A stretch of 64,000 nucleotides of DNA. Source: an uncultured Paraprevotella sp. Lineage in GTDB: Bacteria > Bacteroidota > Bacteroidia > Bacteroidales > Bacteroidaceae. The stretch is taken from contig CALULQ010000006.1 in the NCBI GenBank assembly GCA_944321525.1, positions 1 to 64,000 of the forward strand, in the 5' to 3' direction. This document shows, one piece after another, positions 25,120 through 34,496 of the stretch. Each line of letters starts with the position of its first letter. Position 1 is the stretch's first letter. The notes below the pieces were generated by a model. The model saw nothing but the letters and a program-made list of their open reading frames with translations. It had not been told where the DNA came from and did not search any database. The position numbers and the translations under genes are program-made.

Positions 25120-26439
25120 TCAGTCGCCTTCGCGTTCCACGTCGGCCAGACGGTAGTGCCCGCCGACTTCGTCCAGCGTCGCGATGACAGCCTGCTCATC
25201 ATCGTCGCCACACTGGTAAGAAACGCGGAAACGGCCGTCGTCCAACCGCCCGACGGTGAGCGAGGGCCGCCAGAACACATCGAAATCGAAGTTGCCGACG
25301 AGCGCGTCATACGTCCCGCACCCCGCATCTTCGAGATTGAACTGACGCAGGGAATCGAAGCGGGCCACGAGGCGGGGCTGGCAATAAACCTGCCGCAGGC
25401 GGGAAAGGGCCTGCTCCATCGTGTCGGCCATTGCCGCGTACTCGCTGGTGTAGCGCTCATAAAAGGAGCAGACGAAGCGCTCCGCATCGGTGTCGTCCAC
25501 TTCGAACCGGGACACTTCGAACAGCCCGTACACTCTCTCCTCCCCGCCCCACTCGGGCGTGACGTAGGCAATCTTCAACTTGCCGTCGACGTCGAAGAGC
25601 CGCAGGGGAATGACCGTCGGGTCGGCCTCCTCGTCCCAGCGGTAAGAAACCTCGAACCACGGGCCGTCCACCTGCCGGCACGCCAACGACTGCCGCATGT
25701 CGTCCGACGTGTCCTGCGCCCGAATGAACGGGTCGCAGTCTGTGACGCCCGCAATCCGCCGCCATTTCTTCCGCATGCCTTCCGTCAGGTATTCCTGCTC
25801 CAGCGCGTCGGTGGGAGCGCCCAGCTCCAAATTCATCCACGCGCGGTAGAACTCCAGCACGCGGGCTGCACCGGCATTATCCCACTTCCGGTTGTCCTGC
25901 TCGTCCAGCGGATCCATCTTCCGCCGCCCCAACTGCTCCACCTTCTTCCTCGACAGGGGGACGAACTCGCGCGGACGACCGCCCCATTGGTCGTACTTCG
26001 TGTTGTGCAGTTCGATGCTTCCCGATGGCAGCACGCGGCCTTTGAAACAGACACTGTCGGCAAATTGGTTCGGAATCTGCAACCACAGATGGTAGCCCGC
26101 CGCCCGGGCCGCTTCGGCCGACGCGAGCCCGACGTCCACGGGCTGGCTGAAGTATGTGCCGCCCCGCGAGTCCAGCACGAACGAGATGGAATCGCCGTCG
26201 CGCCGGATGTGCTGCATGTCGAGCACGAAGAATCCGGGCAGGAATCCTTCCCTCATGTCGCAAAACTCATCGCTCGTGCCATAGAAGCGGCCTTCCCATC
26301 CGCCGCCCGTCCGTTGCAGGCTGAACACGACATCCTCAGCCGGCTGTTCGGGATATTCAAAATAATAGTAAGTCTGTTCTTCAGCCGCGCAGCCCCATAG
26401 AAGGAGCACCCCGCAGCCCATCATGTGTTTCAGGTTCAT
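25120..26439 (-). CDS. Lipoprotein of unknown function with two similar segments
   Basis: A 439-residue protein with lipobox LLLWGCAAEE. The N-terminal half is beta-rich (VVFSLQRTGGGWEGRFYGT, ISFVLDSRGGTYF). Two later stretches look alike: ARVLEFYRAWMNLELGAPTDALEQEYLTEG and ERFVCSFYERYTSEYAAMADTM..LSRLRQVYC, each followed by a strand-rich part with DCDPF or AGCGTYDAL. This resembles DUF3828-type repeats, but only tentatively. The frame runs on upstream to 26721 through palindromic repeat copy 4; the ATG at 26439 is chosen because a TAATTTTG box lies between. No function proposed. Confidence 0.7.
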   Translation of the reverse strand: MNLKHMMGCGVLLLWGCAAEEQTYYYFEYPEQPAEDVVFSLQRTGGGWEGRFYGTSDEFCDMREGFLPGFFVLDMQHIRRDGDSISFVLDSRGGTYFSQPVDVGLASAEAARAAGYHLWLQIPNQFADSVCFKGRVLPSGSIELHNTKYDQWGGRPREFVPLSRKKVEQLGRRKMDPLDEQDNRKWDNAGAARVLEFYRAWMNLELGAPTDALEQEYLTEGMRKKWRRIAGVTDCDPFIRAQDTSDDMRQSLACRQVDGPWFEVSYRWDEEADPTVIPLRLFDVDGKLKIAYVTPEWGGEERVYGLFEVSRFEVDDTDAERFVCSFYERYTSEYAAMADTMEQALSRLRQVYCQPRLVARFDSLRQFNLEDAGCGTYDALVGNFDFDVFWRPSLTVGRLDDGRFRVSYQCGDDDEQAVIATLDEVGGHYRLADVEREGD

Positions 26440-26466
26440 AGCGTTCCTTGTTATAAATTGCAAGGA

Positions 26467-26474
26467 CAAAATTA
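26467..26474 (-). promoter_or_regulatory. -7 box TAATTTTG for the 25120-26439 lipoprotein
   Basis: TAATTTTG on the minus strand, 28 bases before the ATG at 26439. It supports that start against the longer frame. Confidence 0.6.
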
Positions 26475-26626
26475 GTGTTTTTTTTATATGGACATGCCTG
26501 CCAGTCGAAAAAAACGGAAGCCTGTGTCTATAAATGAAAAGGGGACCGGCAGGAAGCGGAGAGGCACGGACCGGCTTCCCGCCCCCAAAGGGCCATGTCC
26601 ATCCCACGCTTGGCGACGCGACGTCG

Positions 26627-26698
26627 TGCGGAATGCGCCAGCGTACTTTGCGGAGAGTACTCGAGTACTTGCCGCAGAGTACAATCCGGGACTCCGCA
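26627..26698 (+). repeat. Intergenic palindromic element, copy 4 (two-arm form)
   Basis: Core 26643-26682 with the perfect CTCGAG centre. Left flank TGCGGAATGCGCCAGC; right flank AATCCGGG then ACTCCGCA. It sits between divergent genes. Confidence 0.92.
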
Positions 26699-26833
26699 AA
26701 GCGCTTGTCCGATTTCCGCAACGGAGCGGCCTGAAACGAGGAAAACGACGGGGCACCGGGCAGGGAAAAAACTTTTTGCGGGCATTCAAGCCAACTTCTT
26801 ATTCATACCGGCATAGGAATCACGTTTTTTAGT

Positions 26834-26841
26834 TAATTTTG
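26834..26841 (+). promoter_or_regulatory. -7 box TAATTTTG for the porin gene
   Basis: TAATTTTG 22 bases before the ATG at 26863. It implies a start of transcription near 26848, which excludes the upstream non-ATG start at 26839. Confidence 0.6.
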
Positions 26842-26862
26842 CAGTCAGTAACGACAAAAAGA

Positions 26863-27972
26863 ATGAAGGACAGAATCTTATTGACAGCTGCCGCACTGGC
26901 CTTCGCCGGACTGCTGCATGCCCAGGAGGACACGCCGCGCAAGTGGTGGCAAGACATCAAACAGAACACGACTTTCGGCGGCTACGTCATCGGCAAGGCC
27001 GCTTTCAACGACCAAGACCTGGACGCGAAAAACGAATCGCACTCCTCGTTCGACATCCGCCTCGTGCGCGCCTATGTGAACGGCAAGGTGTGGGACTTCA
27101 AGTACGGACTGCAGATGGAACTGAACGGCATCGCGGGCACTGGCACCGAAAAAGGGCCGCGCATTGTGGACGCATGGGCCGAATGGTGCAAGTTCGACTT
27201 CCTGGCCGTGAAATTCGGACAGTTCAAACGCGGATTCACTTTCGAGAACCCGATGAACCCGTGGGACATCGGCTTCGGTGCCTATTCGCAAGCCACCGAC
27301 AAACTGGCGGGCATGAACGACCGGGTGGGCGAACATGCGTGCAACGGGCGCGACCTGGGCCTGCAAATCCAAGGCGACCTCTTCAAGTCGCGGAAGGACG
27401 GGCACGCCTTCCTGCACTACCAAATCGGGGCCTACAACGGGCAAGGCATCAACCACGCCGACCGTAACGACAACAAAGACCTCATCGGCGGCGTGTGGGT
27501 GTCGCCCGTGAAAGACCTGTGCATCGGCGCTTTCGGATGGGCGGGCGAGTACAGCAAGGACGTGAACGGAAAGAAAATCACCGTGGACCGCAACCGAATG
27601 GCCTTCGGCCTGAAGTATGAATCGCGGTGGACCGTGCGCGGGGAATATGTCACCAGTCAAGGCCACAAGATTTCCGACTACAGCGTGGCCGACGACGGCA
27701 CGACCACCGTTTCGGGCCGCGACAAGGCCGACGGTTGGTATGCCACGGTGGGCGCGCCCGTGACGTCGCGCTGCAAAATCTACGGCAAGTGGGACGTCTA
27801 CCGCGACCGCAAGGACCACGACTCGCAAAAGAGCCTCTATCAGGTGGCTGTGAACTATTACTTCTATAAAAACTTGAAGCTCCAGGCACTCTACGGATTC
27901 GTGGACGACCGCACTTACGGCGGCGACCAGCACTACAATACGGGGGAGATACAGCTCTATTGGCGCTTCTGA
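26863..27972 (+). CDS. Porin_O_P family outer-membrane porin (phosphate-selective type)
   Basis: A 369-residue beta-barrel with signal peptide (MKDRILLTAAALAFAGLLHAQ). Alternating strands include RLVRAYVNGKVWDFKYGLQMEL, WAEWCKFDFLAVKFGQFKRGFTFEN and NYYFYKNLKLQALYGFVDD, and it ends in the barrel C-terminus IQLYWRF with terminal Phe. This fits OprO/OprP-like porins, which in Bacteroidota take up anions or polyphosphate, though the true solute is rarely known. The downstream S41 protease starts 27 bases later on the same strand. The PiT permease at the window start is far away and not clearly linked. Confidence 0.85.
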   Translation: MKDRILLTAAALAFAGLLHAQEDTPRKWWQDIKQNTTFGGYVIGKAAFNDQDLDAKNESHSSFDIRLVRAYVNGKVWDFKYGLQMELNGIAGTGTEKGPRIVDAWAEWCKFDFLAVKFGQFKRGFTFENPMNPWDIGFGAYSQATDKLAGMNDRVGEHACNGRDLGLQIQGDLFKSRKDGHAFLHYQIGAYNGQGINHADRNDNKDLIGGVWVSPVKDLCIGAFGWAGEYSKDVNGKKITVDRNRMAFGLKYESRWTVRGEYVTSQGHKISDYSVADDGTTTVSGRDKADGWYATVGAPVTSRCKIYGKWDVYRDRKDHDSQKSLYQVAVNYYFYKNLKLQALYGFVDDRTYGGDQHYNTGEIQLYWRF

Positions 27973-27999
27973 CATCCTTACCCAACAAACCGACGTGAT

Positions 28000-29436
28000 A
28001 TGAAACGGAACATCTGCCACACCTTCCTGCTGGCCACCGCCGCCTGGCTCCTCGCCTCGTGCGGCGAAGACCGCACCTACGAATTTCTGGCCAAGACGGA
28101 GGTGGACAACTGGATTGAAGACCAGATGCAGGAAGTCTACCTCTACTATCAGGACATGCCGCAGCTGGAACAGGAAAGCTACTTCCGGCCGCCGGAGGAG
28201 TTCTTCCCCATGCTACTGTCCTCGCAAGACAAGTTCTCTTATCTGGAAACCCTCCCGGAAGTGAAGAAGCGCAACGCCATCCAGCCCGTCACTTATGGTT
28301 TCGACTTCGAAATGGGCGGCGACCCCACGGGGACGTCCTCGCGCCAGGTGGCCCGCGTGCTGCAAGTGCTGCCGCAGTCGCCCGCCGCACAGGCCGGGCT
28401 GCAGCGCGGCGACTTCATCGTGCAAGCCGACGGGCGCAACCTGTCCAACGACAACGCCGACCTGCTGCGCAGCGGAGGGGGCGTGGCGCTCACCGTCCTG
28501 CCCCTGCTCACCGACGAGGAGACGGGCCTGCAACAATGGGGCACCGACACGCTCAAGTGCACACTGCAACCGGCCGTCGCCATGGAGAACAACCCGTTCT
28601 ATCTGGCGCGGGTCTACGAGCAAGGCGGCATGAAAGTGGGATATCTGGTGTACAACGAATTCAAGAAAGGCGTGGGCGACGAGGACAACACCTACATGGA
28701 CCAGATGCTGCAGGTGTTCCAAAGCTTCAAACAGCAAGGGGTGGAGGAATTCATCCTCGACTTGCGCTACAACCAGGGCGGATACGTGGTCAGCGCACAG
28801 CTGCTGGCCTCGCTGCTGGCACCGGCCGACCGGTTGGGACAGGAGTTCGCCCACTTCGTATTCAGCGACAAGCAGCAAGCGCTGAACTACAGCCTGCCAT
28901 TGCTGCAAGAGTATGCGGCCTGCAACCTCGACCTCGACCGGCTCTTCATCATCTCCGGCGCCTACACGGCTTCCGCGTCCGAAATGATGGTGAATTGCCT
29001 GCGGCCCTACATGACCGTCAACCTGCTGGGCACGCGCACCGTGGGCAAGAACGTGGCCATGACGCAAATCGACAGCCCTTACGGCTTCACCATGTATCCC
29101 GTTACCTCCACCGTCTATAATGCCAACGGGGAGTCGGACTACGCTTCCGGCTTCACGCCCGAATACGTCATCACCGAGAACAACTACTATCCGTGGCGCG
29201 AGATGGGCGACCCGGACGAACTCTTGCTCCGGAACGCCCTGCAATGGGTGGCGGGACAAACGCCGGCCGATGCAGAAAACGTCAGTGCGCCCGAAGAACC
29301 GGAAGGCACGGAGGAACCCGACACGACGGTACGGGTGAGGACGTGGACGGAGCGCGGATACTCCTCCATCCGCCGGAAGGGATTCCCCGCAGCCATACTG
29401 CCCTCCCGGCACGCCGCACAAACATTATATAAATAG
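28000..29436 (+). CDS. S41-family peptidase with PDZ domain, lipoprotein
   Basis: A 478-residue C-terminal-processing-type protease. Lipobox LLASCGED places it on a membrane facing the periplasm. The PDZ domain is at about 105-165 (VLPQSPAAQAGLQRGDFIVQADG). The S41 core has FILDLRYNQGGYVVSAQLLASLL and the nucleophile Ser in GAYTASASEMMVNCL, with the likely general-base Lys in RTVGKNVAM. The last 60 residues are a low-complexity, charged tail (PEEPEGTEEPDTT). Homologues are common as lone lipoproteins in Bacteroidales. The next gene begins 12 bases later. Confidence 0.9.
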   Translation: MKRNICHTFLLATAAWLLASCGEDRTYEFLAKTEVDNWIEDQMQEVYLYYQDMPQLEQESYFRPPEEFFPMLLSSQDKFSYLETLPEVKKRNAIQPVTYGFDFEMGGDPTGTSSRQVARVLQVLPQSPAAQAGLQRGDFIVQADGRNLSNDNADLLRSGGGVALTVLPLLTDEETGLQQWGTDTLKCTLQPAVAMENNPFYLARVYEQGGMKVGYLVYNEFKKGVGDEDNTYMDQMLQVFQSFKQQGVEEFILDLRYNQGGYVVSAQLLASLLAPADRLGQEFAHFVFSDKQQALNYSLPLLQEYAACNLDLDRLFIISGAYTASASEMMVNCLRPYMTVNLLGTRTVGKNVAMTQIDSPYGFTMYPVTSTVYNANGESDYASGFTPEYVITENNYYPWREMGDPDELLLRNALQWVAGQTPADAENVSAPEEPEGTEEPDTTVRVRTWTERGYSSIRRKGFPAAILPSRHAAQTLYK

Positions 29437-29448
29437 GAAAGGAAACAG

Positions 29449-30120
29449 ATGATGATACAGATTGTCGTTTCGGAAGAGATAAAGGCCGTGTGCCCGGGAT
29501 TCGTGGGGGCGGCGCTCGAGGCACATTTCACCAACACGCCCTACTCCGCCCCGCTGTGGGACGAAATCAGGGCATTCCAGGCCGACTATTGCAAGAAATA
29601 CACCACAGAGTCACTCAAGGAAATGCCGGCCATACAGGCCACGCGCGCCGCATACAAGCGTTGCGGCAAGGACCCGAGCCGCTACCGCCCCTCGGGCGAG
29701 GCCTTGGTGCGCCGCATGCTGAAGGGGCACGACCTCTACCAGATAGACACGGCCGTGGACCTCATCAACCTGGCGTCCATCGCCTACGGCTACTCCATCG
29801 GCGGTTTCGATGCCGACAAAATCGCAGGCACCACACTGACGCTGGGCATAGGACGCGCGGGGGAACCCTACGAGGGTATCGGACGCGGCCCGCTCAACAT
29901 CGAGGGACTGCCTGTCTACCGCGACAGCGAAGGCGGCATCGGCACGCCCACGAGCGACCATGAGCGAACCAAACTCAGCGTGTCGGCCACCCACTTGCTA
30001 GCTCTGGTCAACGGCTACGACGGCAACCGCGCACAAGTGAAGGCCTGCGCGGAATACATGCAAGAACTATTAAGGAAATACGCCCAATCGGACGGAGGAA
30101 CCATACAGATTTATGAATAA
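29449..30120 (+). CDS. Free-standing B3/B4-domain protein
   Basis: A 223-residue cytoplasmic protein with the B3/B4 domain of the phenylalanyl-tRNA synthetase beta chain: IQATRAAYKRCGKDPSRYRPSGEALVRRML, LINLASIAYGYSIGGFDADKI, GRGPLNIEGLPVY. In PheT this domain edits mis-charged Tyr-tRNA; free-standing copies are seen in many bacteria and may act on other aminoacyl-tRNAs. The function here is not known. Start is ATG 29449 or the adjacent ATG 29452. The 3' end overlaps the next gene by 8 bases. Confidence 0.85.
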   Translation: MMIQIVVSEEIKAVCPGFVGAALEAHFTNTPYSAPLWDEIRAFQADYCKKYTTESLKEMPAIQATRAAYKRCGKDPSRYRPSGEALVRRMLKGHDLYQIDTAVDLINLASIAYGYSIGGFDADKIAGTTLTLGIGRAGEPYEGIGRGPLNIEGLPVYRDSEGGIGTPTSDHERTKLSVSATHLLALVNGYDGNRAQVKACAEYMQELLRKYAQSDGGTIQIYE

Positions 30121-30661
30121 GACAACGAATCAGACGCTCAAACGCATCACCCGACTCTGCCTCCTGCTCGCCTTGTTCGTGCAGGCACAGGCGCAAATGA
30201 AACAGCAACCGCCCACGGTGTTCATCTTCGTGGGCGACTCCATCTTCCCCATGAACGCGGTCACCAGCCAGACGGAAATCAAGAAGGGATGGGACATCCA
30301 AGGCATCAACGTGGGTCGGAAGACCCGCCGTTACTTCTCAGGCGCCCACGCCCGGCAGGTCACCGGACGGCAACCGAAGTTCGCCATCTATCCCACCACC
30401 CAGAACCTGAACGACTATGCCCTCATCCGGCTGAAGGAAAGGCGGGGCTTCCGCTATCTGCCCGTAGCCGAGTTCAAAGACTGCGACCACACGCGCGTGG
30501 AACTGGGGCTGTTCAACATTGAGAACCTTCCGGGACTGGGCTTCGCAGTCACGCCGCTCACGCCGCTCTTCCCCGGTGAATACATCTTGGTGGACCTGTC
30601 GCAAACGCCCGTCAACCAGTACGGCGACCTGAAGGCTTATGACTTCATGGTGGAGGAATAG
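30113..30661 (+). CDS. Secreted protein of unknown function
   Basis: A 182-residue protein with an N-terminal signal (to about residue 28, LFVQAQAQ). The mature part is compact: TVFIFVGDSIFPMNAVTSQTEIKKGWDIQG, RYFSGAHARQVTGRQPKF, and a C-terminal FAVTPLTPLFPGEYILVDLS. No family recognised. It overlaps the B3/B4 gene and lies 2 bases before the transglutaminase-like gene, so all four genes from the S41 protease on form one operon. Confidence 0.7.
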   Translation: MNKTTNQTLKRITRLCLLLALFVQAQAQMKQQPPTVFIFVGDSIFPMNAVTSQTEIKKGWDIQGINVGRKTRRYFSGAHARQVTGRQPKFAIYPTTQNLNDYALIRLKERRGFRYLPVAEFKDCDHTRVELGLFNIENLPGLGFAVTPLTPLFPGEYILVDLSQTPVNQYGDLKAYDFMVEE

Positions 30662-30663
30662 CG

Positions 30664-31542
30664 ATGAAGAAAGCTTTCCTGCTGTTCCTGTTCCTCCTTG
30701 TGGGCACGGCATGGACGCACGCCCATTGGAAGACCCGCGACTTCAGCATGGTGACGAACTTCAACGTGAAGTGCGACTCGGGATGCACGCGGCTGCGCTT
30801 CCTGATGCTCATTCCACGCACTCATCCCGGAGTGCAGGAAGTCCATAGCACGTCCTTCAACATCCAGCCCGCCAAAGTGTACACGGAGCACAACACGACC
30901 TTTGCGGAATTCAACTTCGAGCATCCGGCCCGAGACTTCACCATCACCGTAAAGACCGAGGGCCGGCTGTATAACAACGACTATGCCTCGAACCGCCGAC
31001 AGCCGCCGGTTCATCCCGACAGCCTGGCCGCCTTTCTGCAATCCACGCAAATGTGCGAAGCAGACTCGCCGCAAATCCGCGCCTTGGCCGGCCGTATCAT
31101 GAAGCGCAAGAAGTCTGCCATCGGGCGCATCGGTGATATATGGAGCCGTGTGCACGGCATCAAATACGTGTATGGCCCGCCCAAGAGCGCGCTCGAGATG
31201 CTCCGTTCCGGTGAAGGTTGCTGCACGGGAAAGTCCAACCTCTTCATCGCCCTGTGCCGCGCCTGCGGCATCCCTGCCCGTCTCTACAGCGGGATTGCCG
31301 CCCGCGAGGCCCATGCCTGGCCCGAAGCCTACGTCGACGGCCGCGGATGGGTGAAGTTCGAACCAACACACACAGACGAAACAGACTACAAGCGCATCAA
31401 CGGCTCCCACATCCGCCTGTCCGACGGACGCTTCACTTTCATGGGCATGGATACTGACACACGCTACAGATACTGGTACTGGGGCACGGCCCCCAGCGTG
31501 GACGAAGCCTACCAGTTCGTCATCTACGGCGAGGAAGACTGA
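30664..31542 (+). CDS. Exported transglutaminase-like protein
   Basis: A 292-residue protein with a signal peptide (MKKAFLLFLFLLVGTAWTHA). An N-terminal beta domain (residues 25-110) precedes a transglutaminase core: GEGCCTGKSNLFIALCRACGIPAR with the catalytic Cys, EAHAWPEAYVDGRGWVKFEP with the His, and an Asp some 12 residues on. Such periplasmic domains are usually cysteine proteases or amidases and not cross-linkers. Its gene follows the secreted unknown closely. It ends 65 bases before the trp promoter; no strong terminator is visible between them. Confidence 0.85.
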   Translation: MKKAFLLFLFLLVGTAWTHAHWKTRDFSMVTNFNVKCDSGCTRLRFLMLIPRTHPGVQEVHSTSFNIQPAKVYTEHNTTFAEFNFEHPARDFTITVKTEGRLYNNDYASNRRQPPVHPDSLAAFLQSTQMCEADSPQIRALAGRIMKRKKSAIGRIGDIWSRVHGIKYVYGPPKSALEMLRSGEGCCTGKSNLFIALCRACGIPARLYSGIAAREAHAWPEAYVDGRGWVKFEPTHTDETDYKRINGSHIRLSDGRFTFMGMDTDTRYRYWYWGTAPSVDEAYQFVIYGEED

Positions 31543-31583
31543 CGGAAAAAAATGCCCTCCCGCACAAAAAAATCGCTTTTTTA

Positions 31584-31614
31584 TTTGCAGATAACGGGAA
31601 ACTGCGTATATTTG
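31584..31614 (+). promoter_or_regulatory. trp promoter 1
   Basis: TTTG (31584-31587), 19 bases, TATATTTG (31607-31614): a full match to the Bacteroidota consensus promoter. Transcription should start near 31621, about 28 bases before the leader peptide ATG. Confidence 0.75.
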
Positions 31615-31648
31615 CCCCCATCAAACAGCAACAAAACATAAGAAGAAG

Positions 31649-31708
31649 ATGTTCTCATTACAAAATACATATTGGTGGTGGCGCAACTCAAGACCGAAAA
31701 AGTCGTGA
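31649..31708 (+). CDS. trpL: trp leader peptide 1 (19 residues, three consecutive Trp)
   Basis: A 19-codon open frame with NTYWWWRNS at its centre: three tandem TGG codons at 31673-31681. It ends in TGA at 31706. This is the Bacteroid-trp type of leader, where Trp-tRNA scarcity stalls the ribosome and prevents terminator formation. A segment after the peptide (ATATGTAT) can pair with the region at the Trp codons (ATACATAT), as expected for the competing hairpin. The terminator follows 52 bases downstream. The gene is too short for most gene finders but the second copy in front of trpD confirms it. Confidence 0.9.
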   Translation: MFSLQNTYWWWRNSRPKKS

Positions 31709-31760
31709 GGAGCGAGCCTTATATGTATTCATCGTATTCATAGAATGTCATAACGTACAT

Positions 31761-31797
31761 GGAGGCCTGTCGCACTTGCGGCGGGCCTCCTTTTTTT
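31761..31797 (+). terminator. trp attenuator terminator 1
   Basis: GGAGGCCTG...CGGGCCTCC hairpin (31761-31790) followed by seven T (31791-31797). It lies between the leader peptide and trpB, 46 bases before the trpB ATG. Confidence 0.92.
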
Positions 31798-31843
31798 ATA
31801 TCCTTTTCACAAGCATTACCGAACCACAAAATAAGAAACAGAC

Positions 31844-33073
31844 ATGAAGACGTATCACGTAAACACAGACGGTTATTACGGGGAATTCGGCGGAACCTAC
31901 GTCCCCGAAATCCTCCACAAGACAGTGGAAGACCTACGGAAAGCTTATCTCCCCATTCTTGAAAGCGCAGACTTCCAGGCGGAATTCCACGCGCTGCTCA
32001 AGGACTACGTAGGCCGCCCCTCGCCCCTCTACTTCGCCCGACGCATGAGCGAGAAGTACGGTTGCAAACTTTATCTGAAACGCGAAGACCTGAACCACAC
32101 GGGAGCGCACAAGATCAACAATGCCATCGGTCAGATTCTGCTGGCACGCAAGATGGGCAAGAAACGCATCATTGCCGAGACGGGCGCAGGGCAGCACGGA
32201 GTGGCCACGGCCACGGTATGCGCCCTGATGGACATGCCCTGCCGCGTCTACATGGGAGCGACCGACGTGGAGCGGCAGCACGTCAACGTGGAACGGATGA
32301 AGATGCTCGGGGCCGAAGTCTTCCCCGTGGAGAGCGGCAACAAGACGCTGAAGGACGCCACGAACGAGGCCATCCGCGACTGGTGCTGCCATCCCGCCGA
32401 CACCTTCTACATCATCGGCTCCACCGTGGGGCCACATCCCTACCCCGACCTGGTGGCCCGCCTGCAAAGCGTCATCAGCCGGGAAATCAAAGGGCAGCTC
32501 ATGGAGAAGGAAGGCCGCGACTATCCCGACGTGCTCATGGCCTGCGTGGGCGGCGGGTCGAACGCCGCCGGCACCATCTACCACTACATCGACGACGACC
32601 GCGTGCGCATCTTCCTTGGCGAGGCCGGAGGGCTCGGCGTGGACAGCGGACAGACCGCGGCCACCATCCACTGCGGTTCGCTGGGCATACTGCACGGCAG
32701 CCGCACGCTGGTGATGCAGGACGAGGACGGGCAAATCGTAGAGCCTTATTCCCTCTCGGCCGGACTGGACTACCCGGGCGTAGGCCCGCTCCACGCCAAC
32801 CTCGCCTCCACGCGCCGCGCCACGGTGATGGCCGTCGACGATGACGAGGCCCTGCGTGCGGCCTTCGAACTGACGCGCCTGGAAGGCATCATTCCCGCGC
32901 TCGAATCGGCGCACGCCCTCGGCATGCTGCCCCGCATGCAATTCAAGAAAGACGACGTGGTGGTGCTCACCGTGAGCGGGCGTGGCGACAAGGACCTGGA
33001 CACTTATCTGGCCCACAGCCACGACAAAGGCATCACCCTGCAAGAAAACCCTCAAAACCAGACAGTCAAATGA
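31844..33073 (+). CDS. trpB: Tryptophan synthase beta subunit
   Basis: A 409-residue PLP enzyme that joins indole to serine. The PLP lysine is in [13 protein letters not shown], the catalytic Glu in [15 protein letters not shown] and the phosphate loop in [10 protein letters not shown]. It begins [11 protein letters not shown] as is usual for the class 1 TrpB family. It is the first structural gene of block 1, as in other Bacteroidota, while its partner trpA is last in block 2. The stop overlaps the trpE ATG. Confidence 0.97.
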   Translation: MKTYHVNTDGYYGEFGGTYVPEILHKTVEDLRKAYLPILESADFQAEFHALLKDYVGRPSPLYFARRMSEKYGCKLYLKREDLNHTGAHKINNAIGQILLARKMGKKRIIAETGAGQHGVATATVCALMDMPCRVYMGATDVERQHVNVERMKMLGAEVFPVESGNKTLKDATNEAIRDWCCHPADTFYIIGSTVGPHPYPDLVARLQSVISREIKGQLMEKEGRDYPDVLMACVGGGSNAAGTIYHYIDDDRVRIFLGEAGGLGVDSGQTAATIHCGSLGILHGSRTLVMQDEDGQIVEPYSLSAGLDYPGVGPLHANLASTRRATVMAVDDDEALRAAFELTRLEGIIPALESAHALGMLPRMQFKKDDVVVLTVSGRGDKDLDTYLAHSHDKGITLQENPQNQTVK

Positions 33074-34470
33074 AAACATTCCATTACCACACAGCCGCCC
33101 GGCAAATTCTCGGCGACCTCTACCCCCCCGTGAGCACCTACCTGAAGGTGCGCGACCTCTACCCGCAAAGCGCGCTGATGGAGAGTTCCGACTACCACAG
33201 CCACGACAACAGCCGCTCCTTCATCGCCCTGTCGCCCATGGCCAGCATCGCCATCGGGCACGGCAGCGCCACCATGCGCTTCCCCGACGGGACCCAGACG
33301 GAGCATGGCATCGACGACCATTACCGCACGGAGCACGCCTTCCGCGACTTCTTCGCCCGTTTCGACGTGGAGGGCGAGCAGAAAGCCTACTGCGGCCTCT
33401 ACGGCTACACGTCGTTCAACGCCGTGCGCTACTTCGAGCACATCGACGTCAAGGATGCCACACAGGCACAAAACGACGCCCCCGACATGCTCTACATCTT
33501 GTACAAGTATGTCATCGCCTTCGACCATTTCAACAACACCATGACCTTGGTGGAACTGGCCGAGGACGGCGAACCAAACTCTCTCGACGAGCTGGAGCGC
33601 GTCATCCGCAACCACAACTTCGTCACCTACGACTTCCACCCCGTGGGCGAAGCCACCAGCACCCTGACCGACGAAGAGCACAAGGCCAACATCCACCGGG
33701 GCATTGCCCACTGCCTGCGCGGCGACGTGTTCCAAGTGGTGCTGAGCCGCCGCTTCGTGCAACATTTCGAGGGCGACGATTTCAAGCTCTACCGCGCGCT
33801 GCGGAGCATCAACCCCAGCCCGTACCTCTTCTATTTCGACTTCGGCGGTTTCCGCATCTTCGGTTCTTCTCCCGAGACGCATTGCCGCATCAGCGGCCGG
33901 CGTGCCTACATCGACCCCATTGCCGGAACGACCAAACGCACGGGCGACCCGGCCACGGACGAGCGCAACGCCCGCTACCTGCGCGACAACCCGAAGGAAA
34001 ACGCCGAGCACGTCATGCTGGTGGACCTGGCGCGCAACGACCTGAGCCGCAACTGCCACGGCGTGAGCGTGGAATTCTACAAGGACATGCAATACTACAG
34101 CCACGTCATCCACCTCGTGAGCCGCGTGGCCGGCACGTTGGACGACAACGCCGACCCCATCAAGGCGTTCGTCGACACCTTCCCCGCCGGGACGCTCTCC
34201 GGCGCGCCGAAAGTGAGGGCCATGCAAATCATCAGCGAACTGGAGCCGCACAACCGCGGGGCCTACGGCGGCTGCATCGGCTTCATCGGCCTGGACGGCT
34301 CGCTCAACCAAGCCATCACCATCCGCACCTTCGTCAGCCGCAACAACGAACTGTGGTTCCAGGCCGGCGGCGGCATCGTGGCCCAGAGCGACGAAGAATA
34401 CGAGTTACAAGAAGTGAACAACAAACTGGGGGCCCTGCGCCGCGCCATCGAGATGGCCGAACGCATGTGA
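33070..34470 (+). CDS. trpE: Anthranilate synthase component I
   Basis: A 466-residue chorismate-using enzyme. The N-terminal [14 protein letters not shown] is the tryptophan feedback site (the LLESxx motif, here LMES). The catalytic core includes [28 protein letters not shown] and [15 protein letters not shown]. It pairs with TrpG to make anthranilate. The start overlaps the trpB stop by 4 bases, implying coupled translation. All active-site motifs look intact. Confidence 0.97.
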   Translation: MKTFHYHTAARQILGDLYPPVSTYLKVRDLYPQSALMESSDYHSHDNSRSFIALSPMASIAIGHGSATMRFPDGTQTEHGIDDHYRTEHAFRDFFARFDVEGEQKAYCGLYGYTSFNAVRYFEHIDVKDATQAQNDAPDMLYILYKYVIAFDHFNNTMTLVELAEDGEPNSLDELERVIRNHNFVTYDFHPVGEATSTLTDEEHKANIHRGIAHCLRGDVFQVVLSRRFVQHFEGDDFKLYRALRSINPSPYLFYFDFGGFRIFGSSPETHCRISGRRAYIDPIAGTTKRTGDPATDERNARYLRDNPKENAEHVMLVDLARNDLSRNCHGVSVEFYKDMQYYSHVIHLVSRVAGTLDDNADPIKAFVDTFPAGTLSGAPKVRAMQIISELEPHNRGAYGGCIGFIGLDGSLNQAITIRTFVSRNNELWFQAGGGIVAQSDEEYELQEVNNKLGALRRAIEMAERM

Positions 34471-34496
34471 GCGCCCCCGCAATCCACACAAGCATT

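Noticed and set aside
32982..34496. Longer N-terminus for TrpG
   Set aside because: It reads across trpB and trpE out of frame and has no protein character; TrpG proteins start as at 34497.
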